Assembly: GCA_019118725.1 (NCBI GenBank)
Contig: DWYO01000189.1
Location: forward strand, 1 to 9,069
DNA length: 9,069 nucleotides
DNA from: Candidatus Parabacteroides intestinavium
Lineage (GTDB): Bacteria > Bacteroidota > Bacteroidia > Bacteroidales > Tannerellaceae
Reading direction: 5' to 3'
The notes below the pieces were generated by a model. That model worked only from the letters and a program-made list of their open reading frames with translations, had not been told where the DNA came from and did no database searches. Positions 1 through 8,700 of this stretch are shown one piece after another; position 1 is the stretch's first letter; every line of letters starts with the position of its first letter. The position numbers and the translations under genes were made by a program.

Positions 1-1050
1 CTGTTCTTCTCCTTATTGTTGATATGTGCTGCATGTGGAGAGGAGAAAAAGACAACAGAAGAGGCAGAAGAATCTGTTGAAACCGTATTGCCTACGGCCA
101 CGAATGAAGTTACCGTGATGGAACTGAAAGAGACCGACTTCAACCACGAACTGATCAGTAACGGGAAACTTTCCGCCCGGCAAATGGCCGACCTTTATTT
201 TGAAACCGCCGAGCCCATCGCACATATATATGTAAAGAACGGCTCGCACGTCAAGAAAGGTGACAAAATAGCCGAACTGGCCTCGTTTCGCCTCACCAAT
301 CAAAAGATAACAGCCTGGGACGCCCTGCAAAAAGCCGAATTGGAACTGAAGGATGTCCTCATCGGACAAGGATATATGCTGAAGGACTCCGTCCGGGTCC
401 CGGCCGAAACGATGAAGCTGGCCCGCATCCAGAGTGGTTATGACCAGGCACTTGCGGCTTATCAGTTAGCCGATTACGAAGAACAGCGTGCTATCCTTAA
501 AGCGCCGTTCGATGGTATCATCGCCAACCTTTCCAGTAAAGAATACAATACCGCATCTACCTCCGAACCTTTTTGTTCGATAATCAATGACCAGACGCTG
601 GAAGCTTCCTTTACCGTGCTGGAGAATGAACTCCCGCTCATCAAACCGGGAGACCGGGTAGAGGTTAGTCCATTCGCCATTGCCGGACTGAAAAGAGAAG
701 GAAATATCACGGAAATCAATCCGTTGATCGACGAGAACGGGATGGTCAAAGTGAAAGCCGCCATCCGGAACGGAGACCGGTTGTACGAAGGCATGAATGT
801 CCAGATCTGCATTCATCGCTCACTGGGCAAGCAACTGGTCGTTCCCAAAAGCGCCGTTGTATTACGCTCCGGGAAACAGGTGGTGTTTACTTTAGTAAAT
901 AATAAAGCCAATTGGGTATATGTGCATACCGGATTGGAGAATGCGACAAGCTATACCATCACCGAAGGACTGAAGGAAGGCGATATCGTCATCACCAGCG
1001 GAAATATCAATTTGGCTCACGAAGCCCCCGTCAAACTAATCGAAGAATAA
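1..1050 (+). CDS. RND efflux periplasmic adaptor lipoprotein (membrane fusion protein), 5'-truncated
   Basis: This adaptor links an inner-membrane RND permease to an outer-membrane TolC-type channel. The reading frame is open from the first base, so the true start lies upstream; the TTG at 16 sits inside the signal peptide and is not a credible start. The visible N-terminus is a hydrophobic run ending in C-A-A-C-G, with Cys at window residue 12 as the likely lipidated residue, followed by a charged, Glu-rich linker. Next come the first half of the lipoyl-like barrel-sandwich domain (about 77-93, YVKNGSHVKKGDKIAEL), a fairly short alpha-helical hairpin (about 100-160), the returning half (about 165-176, ILKAPFDGII), a beta-barrel domain (about 190-265, ending near YEGMNVQI) and a membrane-proximal domain (about 275-349, VVPKSAVVLRSGKQ). 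It ends one base before the permease start, so the two are surely co-transcribed. The family assignment is strong; the substrate is unknown. Confidence 0.93.
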   Translation: MFFSLLLICAACGEEKKTTEEAEESVETVLPTATNEVTVMELKETDFNHELISNGKLSARQMADLYFETAEPIAHIYVKNGSHVKKGDKIAELASFRLTNQKITAWDALQKAELELKDVLIGQGYMLKDSVRVPAETMKLARIQSGYDQALAAYQLADYEEQRAILKAPFDGIIANLSSKEYNTASTSEPFCSIINDQTLEASFTVLENELPLIKPGDRVEVSPFAIAGLKREGNITEINPLIDENGMVKVKAAIRNGDRLYEGMNVQICIHRSLGKQLVVPKSAVVLRSGKQVVFTLVNNKANWVYVHTGLENATSYTITEGLKEGDIVITSGNINLAHEAPVKLIEE

Positions 1051-1051
1051 T

Positions 1052-4000
1052 ATGGTTCGCTTTCTGATACAACGCCCCATTGCGGTATTGATGGCATTTA
1101 CGGCTTGCTTCATCATCGGGCTGGTTACTTATTTTACCATCCCGGTATCTTTGCTCCCCGATATCGCCATCCCGGAGATTACGGTACAAGTAGCCGGGCA
1201 AAACACATCGGCCCGCGAACTGGAGAACACCCTGGTGAAACCTATCCGTCAGCAATTGATGCAAGTGGCCGGGTTACGCGATATCCATAGTGAAACGCGT
1301 GACGGGAACGGGGTAATCCGCCTGAGTTTCGACTTTGGAACCAATACCGACCTGGCATTTATTGAGGTCAATGAGAAAATAGATGCCGCCATGAGTATGC
1401 TTCCCCGCGAAGTGGAACGCCCGCGTGTGGTAAAGGCCAGCGCAACGGATATCCCGGTGTTCTGCCTGAACCTGACATTAAAAGAGAAACAAGACGAAAC
1501 AGCCTTTCTGGACTTGTGCCAATTTGCTGAAACGGTTATCAAACGAAGAATTGAGCAATTGCCCGAAGTAGCCATGGTCGATGTGACCGGAGTTATTGGA
1601 AGACAATTGCAAATCGTCCCGGACCCGAACAAACTGGAGACCTCGGGCATCACCTTGGAAGATATTGAGGAGGTATTAGAGGCCAACAATGTCGAACCGG
1701 GAAGCATGACCGTGCGTGACGGGTACTATGAATATAACATAAAATTCTCTACACTGCTCCGTACCTTGGAGGATGTACAGAATATCTACCTGAATAAGGA
1801 AGGGCGCATCCTGCAACTGAAGGATCTGGCGCAGATCTCCATCGTCCCGGAGAAAGAGAGCGGTGTCTCGATGGCCAATAACAAACGGGCCGTTACGTTG
1901 GCAATCATCAAGCAATCGGACGAGAGCATGGACAAGATGAAGGAGTCGCTGGGCGAAATCACCGAATATTTCGCATCCATCTATCCGGACATCGAGTTCA
2001 CCATCACCCGCAATCAGACCGAATTGCTGGATTATACCATCTCCAACCTGAAGCAGAACCTTTATTTAGGCCTTCTGTTTATCTGTATCGTGGCGGTAAT
2101 CTTCCTGGGCGATGTCAAGAGTCCGTTCGTTATCGGACTAAGTATGGTGGTCAGTATCGTCACCAGCTTCTTCTTCTTTTATCTGTTCAATATGTCTTTA
2201 AACATCATCTCCCTATCCGGATTGATTCTGGCTTTGGGTATGATGATCGATAGTTCCATTATCGTAACCGAGAACATCGCGCAATGGAGGGCGAAAGGCT
2301 ATTCTCTGGAGGATGCCTGTGCCAAGGGAACCTCCGAAGTGATCACACCGATGTTGAGTTCTACCTTAACCACGATAGCCGTATTCGTCCCGCTGGTATT
2401 CATGAGCGGAATCGCGGGAGCCATCTTCTACGACCAGGCGTTTGCGGTTACAGTAGGCCTGATGGTCTCCTACTTCACCGGTATCATGCTCCTGCCTGTA
2501 TTGTATAAACTGGTGTATAGCATTCCGGAGATGAAAAAGACATGGCTCAATCTTAAGGTGAACAACCTGATCAAAGAACATACGATGGACCGGTTCTATG
2601 ACCAAGGTGTCGATTTTGTATTCCGGCATAAGAAAAGCTCGCTCATCCTGAGCGCGATTACCATACCGATGTGCGTAGTCCTGTTTTATGCCATCCCGAA
2701 AAGCCGGATGCCGGAGATTGACCAGAACGAACTGATCGCACATTTGGAATGGAACGAGAACATCCACTTGGACGAAAACCGGGAACGCATCGCTTCGCTC
2801 ATGGAAGAGGCGGAGAAAATCGGAGCGCAACACACGGCTTACATCGGTCAACAACAATTCTTATTGAACCGGGATCGTGAACTTTCGATTTCCGAAGCGG
2901 AACTCTATTTCAAGACCCAAAAAACCGACCAGATAGCTCCGTTGCAGGAGGCTCTCGCACAATGGATCAGGATGCATTACCCCATGGCGGTAGTATCTTT
3001 CGCTCCCCCTGAGACCGTCTTCGAGAAGATGTTTGATACGGGCGAGGCAGACATTGTGGCGGAACTCTATGCCCGAAACAAAGAGCAGACTCCAGCCGCT
3101 ACGGATATCCAAGCCTTGGAAAAGAAAATTGAGGCTCAAGCCGGAGAAATACCGGTCGGCGTCGCTTTCGACAATCAGTTGAACATCGCTATCGACAATC
3201 AGAAATTGTTATTATATAATGTATCCTACGATGAGGTATATCGTACCTTAAAAACAGCTTTTAAGGAAAACGAGATCGCCACACTTCGCTCCTACCAGCA
3301 ATATTTACCGATAACTCTGGCGGGAACGGATGTATCCATTGAAGATATCCTGCAACGTACCTTGATCCGTACCACAATACCGGCATCGGATGAGAGCGAA
3401 GAAACGGTGGTAAACTATATCCCGTTACGTTCGCTGGTGCAGGTGACTCCGGGCGAAGACCTGAAAACCCTGACCGCAGGAAAGAACGGTGAATTCATTC
3501 CTTTCAGCTTCTATGACGTGAAAAACGCGGAGGAACTGATGGGCAACATCCGGAATATCATCCAAAGCGATACGAAGTATAACGAGGAATGGGACCTGGA
3601 CTTCACCGGAAGCTTCTTCTCCAACCAGCAAATGCTGAACGAACTGGTGGTGATCCTTTTCATCTCGATTCTTCTGATGTATTTTATCCTGGCATCGCAA
3701 TTCGAGAGCTTCCTCCAGCCGCTCATCGTCCTGTGTGAAATCCCGATAGACGTGGCGGCTTCACTCATCACCCTTTGGATATTCGGCCATACGCTGAACC
3801 TGATGAGTGCTATCGGTATTGTGGTGACGTGTGGTATCATCATCAACGACTCCATCCTGAAACTGGATATGATTAACGAGCTCCGAAAAGACGGATGGCC
3901 GCTACTCGAAGCGATTCATGAAGGAGGACGCCGGCGCTTGCGTCCTATCGTGATGACCTCGCTGACCACCATATTCGGTATGGTGCCGTTGCTCTTCTCG

Positions 4001-4153
4001 TTCGATATGGGAAGCGAATTGCAGAAGCCTTTATCCATAGCCATGATTTCAGCCATGCTGATCGGTACTGCAGTCAGCTTGTTTGTCGTTCCTTTGGTCT
4101 ATTGGTATATTTACAGGAAACATGATACAAGCGAGGGAAATATAACGAAATGA
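1052..4153 (+). CDS. RND efflux permease 1 (AcrB/HAE-like inner-membrane transporter)
   Basis: This is a 1033-residue proton-driven pump of the resistance-nodulation-division family, close to the usual length of about 1040. The ATG at 1052 gives the classic N-terminus MVRFLIQRPIAVLM leading into TM1, then the PVSLLPDIAIPEI segment. Large periplasmic loops follow TM1 and TM7, and TM2-TM6 (about 335-500) and TM8-TM12 (about 862-1025) form the two membrane halves. In TM4 the relay motif reads GMMIDSSII, with Asp400 at the AcrB Asp407 position and Ser401 where AcrB has a second Asp. In TM10 the AcrB Lys940 position is Asn932, followed by Asp933. Arg962 and Thr969 in RLRPIVMTS match AcrB Arg971 and Thr978. 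The residue matching was done by eye. Placement right after the adaptor suggests this is the primary permease of the system. Drug, detergent, bile or metabolite export are all possible; nothing in the sequence fixes the substrate. Confidence 0.95.
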   Translation: MVRFLIQRPIAVLMAFTACFIIGLVTYFTIPVSLLPDIAIPEITVQVAGQNTSARELENTLVKPIRQQLMQVAGLRDIHSETRDGNGVIRLSFDFGTNTDLAFIEVNEKIDAAMSMLPREVERPRVVKASATDIPVFCLNLTLKEKQDETAFLDLCQFAETVIKRRIEQLPEVAMVDVTGVIGRQLQIVPDPNKLETSGITLEDIEEVLEANNVEPGSMTVRDGYYEYNIKFSTLLRTLEDVQNIYLNKEGRILQLKDLAQISIVPEKESGVSMANNKRAVTLAIIKQSDESMDKMKESLGEITEYFASIYPDIEFTITRNQTELLDYTISNLKQNLYLGLLFICIVAVIFLGDVKSPFVIGLSMVVSIVTSFFFFYLFNMSLNIISLSGLILALGMMIDSSIIVTENIAQWRAKGYSLEDACAKGTSEVITPMLSSTLTTIAVFVPLVFMSGIAGAIFYDQAFAVTVGLMVSYFTGIMLLPVLYKLVYSIPEMKKTWLNLKVNNLIKEHTMDRFYDQGVDFVFRHKKSSLILSAITIPMCVVLFYAIPKSRMPEIDQNELIAHLEWNENIHLDENRERIASLMEEAEKIGAQHTAYIGQQQFLLNRDRELSISEAELYFKTQKTDQIAPLQEALAQWIRMHYPMAVVSFAPPETVFEKMFDTGEADIVAELYARNKEQTPAATDIQALEKKIEAQAGEIPVGVAFDNQLNIAIDNQKLLLYNVSYDEVYRTLKTAFKENEIATLRSYQQYLPITLAGTDVSIEDILQRTLIRTTIPASDESEETVVNYIPLRSLVQVTPGEDLKTLTAGKNGEFIPFSFYDVKNAEELMGNIRNIIQSDTKYNEEWDLDFTGSFFSNQQMLNELVVILFISILLMYFILASQFESFLQPLIVLCEIPIDVAASLITLWIFGHTLNLMSAIGIVVTCGIIINDSILKLDMINELRKDGWPLLEAIHEGGRRRLRPIVMTSLTTIFGMVPLLFSFDMGSELQKPLSIAMISAMLIGTAVSLFVVPLVYWYIYRKHDTSEGNITK

Positions 4154-4249
4154 TAAATATTCGGTTTTTTTAGTTCATGAGTCTGTTAATTGGTCAATTT
4201 AAGGCTCATGGACTTACAGACTAAAAACTCAAAAACTAAAAACAACAAT
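4154..4249 (+). other. Intergenic leader between permease 1 and the channel gene, A-rich before the start
   Basis: This 96-base gap is the only sizeable space inside the cluster. It starts with AT-rich sequence containing a run of seven T at 4165-4171 without a convincing GC-rich stem in front, so I do not call a terminator. Its second half (4222-4249) is almost all A with scattered C and T, including an imperfect 8-base repeat (AAAAACTC then AAAAACTA, at about 4224-4239). A-rich sequence just before the start without a Shine-Dalgarno motif is typical of translation initiation in Bacteroidota. I found no clear match to the Bacteroides promoter pattern (TTTG near -33 with TAnnTTTG near -7), so read-through from upstream is the simpler view. 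Confidence 0.45.
4180..4222. repeat. Small inverted repeat in the leader of the channel gene
   Basis: AGTCTGT at 4180-4186 pairs perfectly with ACAGACT at 4216-4222 across a 29-base loop. Inside the loop, AATTGGTCAATT (4188-4199) is a shorter palindrome. Together they could form a structured leader or operator-like site ahead of the channel gene. The stem is short and AT-rich sequence yields such pairs by chance, so a regulatory role is only a guess. Confidence 0.3.
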
Positions 4250-5740
4250 ATGGATACAATAAGAACAATGAAAATAAAATGGATAGGCTTGCTCCTCCTG
4301 ATCGCTAATCTGGCATCAGCTCAACCTATCGTGCTTTCCTTGGATGAGACCATCCGTCTGGCGGCTGATAGTTCACTGGAAGCATTCCGTAGCAAAAACC
4401 TTTATTTGTCAGGATATTGGGAGTTCCGGAACTACAAGGCCGAACGCTTGCCCAGCTTGACGCTTAATCTGACTCCGGCACAATACTACCGCGATATCAC
4501 CCGGCGTTATGATTCGGAGGCGGATATTGATGTTTACCGTAAGCAACAATCCTTTTATGCCAGTGGAAATTTGAATATCACCCAGAACTTTGACCTCTTG
4601 GGCGGTAGCTTTTATATCGATTCCGATTTAGGATATATGCGCTCGTTTGGCGAGAACACCTACAACCAATTTACTTCGGTTCCTATCCGCATCGGATATA
4701 GTCAGGATTTGATCGGGTATAACGCCTTCCGGTGGGAACGAAAAATCGAACCGTTGAAGTTTGAAAAAGTGAAAAAGGAATTTCTTTACAATATGGAGGC
4801 TATCAGCGAGCAAGCTACGACCTATTTTTTTCAGTTGGCTATGGCACAAGTGGAATATGACATGGCAAAAGAGAACGTAGCTTCGACCGATACGCTTTAT
4901 CGTACCGGACAGGAACGACATAAGATAGCCGCAATCAGCCAAGAGGATCTGTTAACCCTGCGTCTGGATGCTATCAATGCCCGGAATACGTTGAAAAATA
5001 CGGAAATAGCCTTGAAGCGTGCCATGTTCAGCCTGGCCTCTTACCTGAATTTCGACAAGAACAAGGAAATACGCCTGCGACTGCCCTCCCACCCGCGCGA
5101 ACTAAGCATCTCGGTGGATGACGCCCTGACATTCGCACGCGAGAATAACCCGGAATTTTTATCGGTAAAACAAAGTGTCCTGGAAGCTGAACAGGAGGTA
5201 GACCGCACCAAGAAAGAAGCGATGTTCAACGCTTCGGTCAATGCCAGTATCGGTTTCAACCAGGTATCTTCCAAATTCAAGGACGTCTATCGCGATCCGC
5301 TCCAGCAGGATGTTGTGGCCATCTCCATCTCCATACCTTTGGTAGACTGGGGTGTCCGAAAAGGGAAACACAACATCGCTAAAAGCAACCTGAGCATCGC
5401 ACAGACCACCGCCAAGCAGACCGAGATCAGTGTGGAGGAAGATGTCATCATGACCGTAGGCGACTTCAATATCCAGCAGAACCTGATCAGTAGTGCAGAG
5501 GAGGCCTTGGATATAGCTCTTATGGCCTACCAGGAGACCAAACAACGCTTCCTGATAGGCAAAGCCGATATCAATAGTCTGACACTTTCTCTGAACCGCC
5601 AGCAGGAAGCCCAGCGAAATTACATCACCGCTTTGCAGAACTATTGGCTGAGTTATTATAAAATAAGGAAGCTGACGCTCCACGATTTTGAAATGGGTAT
5701 ATCTCTGTCTAACGAATTCGACTATCAGCATGAGCTCTAA
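4250..5740 (+). CDS. TolC-family outer-membrane efflux channel
   Basis: This is the outer-membrane duct of the pump, 496 residues from the ATG at 4250. That start is preferred because it follows an A-rich leader and gives a short positive n-region before the signal peptide core (WIGLLLLIANLASA, cleavage expected before Gln25). The ATG at 4268 would give the same signal peptide with a shorter n-region. The TTG at 4190 would place a long polar Asn/Lys stretch before the signal peptide and is unlikely. There is no lipobox Cys, so unlike many OprM-type channels it is probably not lipidated. Two outer-membrane-efflux-protein halves are visible. The first (about 28-270) includes a long helical region rich in Glu and Lys. 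The second (about 285-475) includes the family-typical IPLVDWGVRKGKHNIAKSNL at 362-381 and RFLIGKADINSL near 440, which begins the final coiled coil. The C-terminus overlaps the permease 2 gene. Confidence 0.92.
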   Translation: MDTIRTMKIKWIGLLLLIANLASAQPIVLSLDETIRLAADSSLEAFRSKNLYLSGYWEFRNYKAERLPSLTLNLTPAQYYRDITRRYDSEADIDVYRKQQSFYASGNLNITQNFDLLGGSFYIDSDLGYMRSFGENTYNQFTSVPIRIGYSQDLIGYNAFRWERKIEPLKFEKVKKEFLYNMEAISEQATTYFFQLAMAQVEYDMAKENVASTDTLYRTGQERHKIAAISQEDLLTLRLDAINARNTLKNTEIALKRAMFSLASYLNFDKNKEIRLRLPSHPRELSISVDDALTFARENNPEFLSVKQSVLEAEQEVDRTKKEAMFNASVNASIGFNQVSSKFKDVYRDPLQQDVVAISISIPLVDWGVRKGKHNIAKSNLSIAQTTAKQTEISVEEDVIMTVGDFNIQQNLISSAEEALDIALMAYQETKQRFLIGKADINSLTLSLNRQQEAQRNYITALQNYWLSYYKIRKLTLHDFEMGISLSNEFDYQHEL

Positions 5741-8700
5741 ACGGAAAATATCATCCTTTACGGTTATTGTCGCGTTCCTTTGCGTGGCTCTGGCGGGTAT
5801 AGCGTTCATTCCGCTCCTGCCGATCAAACTATCACCCTCACGCACACTTCCCAAGCTGAGTGTACGGTTTGATATGCCAGGCAATTCGGCCCGGGTCATC
5901 GAGATGGAGGTCACTTCCCGACTGGAATCCATGTTGGCCCGCATCAAGGGGGTAAAAGAGATAACCTCTACCTCCGGAAACGGTTGGGGACAAATCAACG
6001 TTGAATTGGACAAGCATACGAATGTAGACGCGGCACGCTTCGAGGCCTCCACGATCGTACGCCAGACCTGGCCCGACCTCCCGGACGGGGTTTCCTATCC
6101 GGTATTGCAAATGAGCCGTCCGGACGATAAGAGCGCACGCCCGTTCCTAAGCTATACGCTGAACGCAGCCGCCACACCCATTTTTATCCAGCGCTTTGCG
6201 GAAAATCAAATCAAACCGCGGCTCAGCACCATCCAGGGGATTTACCGCATTCAGGTAAGCGGAGCCACTCCGATGGAATGGCGTCTGGAGTATGACAATA
6301 ATCAGCTCACGGAGTTAGGTATCACGGTGGCTGACATCCAAACGGCTATCAGTACCTATTATAATAAAGAGTTCCTGGGCATTGCTGATATTTCTCCCAA
6401 TGATCCTGACCGAAAATGGATGCGTCTTGCTCTGATTCCAGAGGTATCTGAACAGGGATTCGACCCGCAAAAGATCAGTATCAAAGGGAAAGACGGAAAG
6501 CTGATCCGCTTAGACCAAATCCTGAAGGTAACCCGCCAGGAAGAGGAACCGCAAAGCTATTACCGCATCAACGGACTTAACTCTATCTACTTGTCTATCT
6601 GGGCAGAAGAGACCGCCAACCAATTACAGGTAGCCAAAAAGGTAAAAGAGGAAATCCAACACATTGAAGAGATTCTTCCAGCCGGATATGAAATACATAC
6701 CAGCTATGACGCAACCGAATATATTCAGGAGGAGCTGGACAAGATCTACGTCCGTACGGGCCTGACAATCCTTATCCTGCTGGTATTTGTCTTGCTGATT
6801 ACGTGGAACGTGCGTTATCTGTTCCTTATCGTCATCAGCCTAAGCATCAATCTATGCATAGCCGTTATCTTCTACTACCTGTTGGGATTGGAAATGCAGC
6901 TCTATTCGCTTGCCGGAATAACCATCTCGCTCAGCCTGGTCATTGATAATACCATTGTCATGACCGACCATATACGCCGGCGCCATAACCTGGAGGCATT
7001 CCTTTCCATCCTGGCAGCTACGCTGACCACCATAGGCGCGCTGGTCATCATATTCTTCCTGGACGAGAATATCCGGTTGAACTTACAGGACTTTGCAGCG
7101 GTGGTGATTATCAATCTGGCGGTATCTTTGGCTATCGCCCTGTTCCTTGTCCCGGCTTTGATCGACAAAATGGGACTTGGCCATGCTAAAATAGTAGAGA
7201 AAAAGTCTTTTTGGGGGTTCCTCCGCTATATTCCGGTCTATTTTACCCGGTATTATAAGGCACAGATCCGGTTCTTATGCAACTGGAAGAAACTCTCGTG
7301 TGTCGTACTGGTTCTGGCATTCGGGCTCCCGGTGTTCATGCTCCCAGACAAGATAGAACTGGATGATAAGAAAGAGTATAGTCATACCGATTCTGTTTTT
7401 GTGGAAAAATACAATGCATTCGTCAAAGAGGATGTCTGGAAAGAGAAAATCAAACCGGTCATCGACAAGAGTCTGGGCGGAACATTGCGCCTATTCGTAG
7501 AAAAGGTCTATGAAGGCAGCTATTTTACCCGGAATGACGAGACGGTATTGAATATCACGGCCTCAATGCCCAACGGGACAACACTTGAACAGATGAATAC
7601 CTTAATCAACCGCATGGAGGCGTTCCTGAGCACGCACAAGGAGATACGTCAGTTCCAGACTAATATCTATAATGCCCGACAAGCAGGTATCGACGTATAT
7701 TTCACCCGTGAGGCAGAACGGAGCGGATTTCCTTATACGTTGAAAAGCCAGGTCATCAGCAAAGCGCTGGAGTTAGGAGGCGGTAGCTGGGGTGTCTGGG
7801 GGTTGATGGACCAAGGATTCAGCAATGATGTGCGTGAAGGGGCAGGCTCCTACCGCATCGAGATGTTTGGCTATAATTACGATGAGCTTTATGAATGGGC
7901 AGAGAAACTCCGTGCCGAACTGCTCACCAACCGGCGTATCAAAGATGTGCTGATCAACTCGGAATTCTCGTGGTGGAAAGATGACTACCAAGAATTCTAT
8001 TTTAACCTGAACAAGGCACGTATGGCACAGGAAAATATCCGTCCGATGGAGCTTTTCGCCTCCGTCAGCCCAGTATTCGGCAAAGATATCTATGCCGGAA
8101 ATATCCTCGTGGAGAACGAAACGGAAAACCTAAAACTCTCTTCGCGTCAGTCACACGAGTATGATATCTGGAATATGCAGTATATTCCACAAAGAGTGGG
8201 CGACAAATATTATAAATTGTCTGAACTGGCTACAGTGGAGAAAGGACAGATGCCGCAACAGATAGCCAAGGAGAACCAGCAATACAAACTTTGCCTGCAA
8301 TATGAGTATATCGGCTCATCCAACCGAGGCAACAAAATCCAAAAAGAAACCGTAAAGGAGTTTCAAAAGCTGCTTCCGATGGGATATACGGCCGAAGTAG
8401 ACCGGAGTTTCTGGAGTTGGGACGATAGCGATAATTCGCAATACCTGCTTTTGCTGTTGATTATCGTCATCATCTTTTTTACCACCAGTATTCTATTCAA
8501 CTCGTTGAAGCAGCCCCTGGCAATTATCTTTGTCATCCCGATCTCATATATTGGCGTATTCCTGACATTCTATTGGTTTAAGCTGAACTTCGACCAAGGC
8601 GGATTTGCATCGTTTGTGCTCTTGTGCGGTATTACGGTAAATGCCAGCATTTATATTCTGAATGAGTATAATCAGATCCGCCAGCGCTTCCCGTGTATGA

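Noticed and set aside
16..18. TTG as the start codon of the adaptor gene
   Set aside because: The frame stays open to the window edge and the residues before it continue the hydrophobic signal peptide, so the real start is upstream of the window.
4146..4171. Possible intrinsic terminator after permease 1 (CGAA/TTCG pairing followed by T-run)
   Set aside because: The stem has only four pairs around a 10-base loop and overlaps the stop codon region; it is too weak, and the next gene continues the same functional unit.
4190..4249. TTG-initiated N-terminal extension of the channel protein
   Set aside because: It would add 20 mostly polar residues encoded by the A-rich leader in front of a complete signal peptide; the ATG at 4250 explains the protein better.
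5159..6052. Open frame of 297 codons on the minus strand across the channel/permease 2 junction
   Set aside because: It lies antisense to two clearly conserved protein-coding genes, crosses their boundary, and its translation shows no recognisable domain. It is a by-product of codon use on the plus strand.
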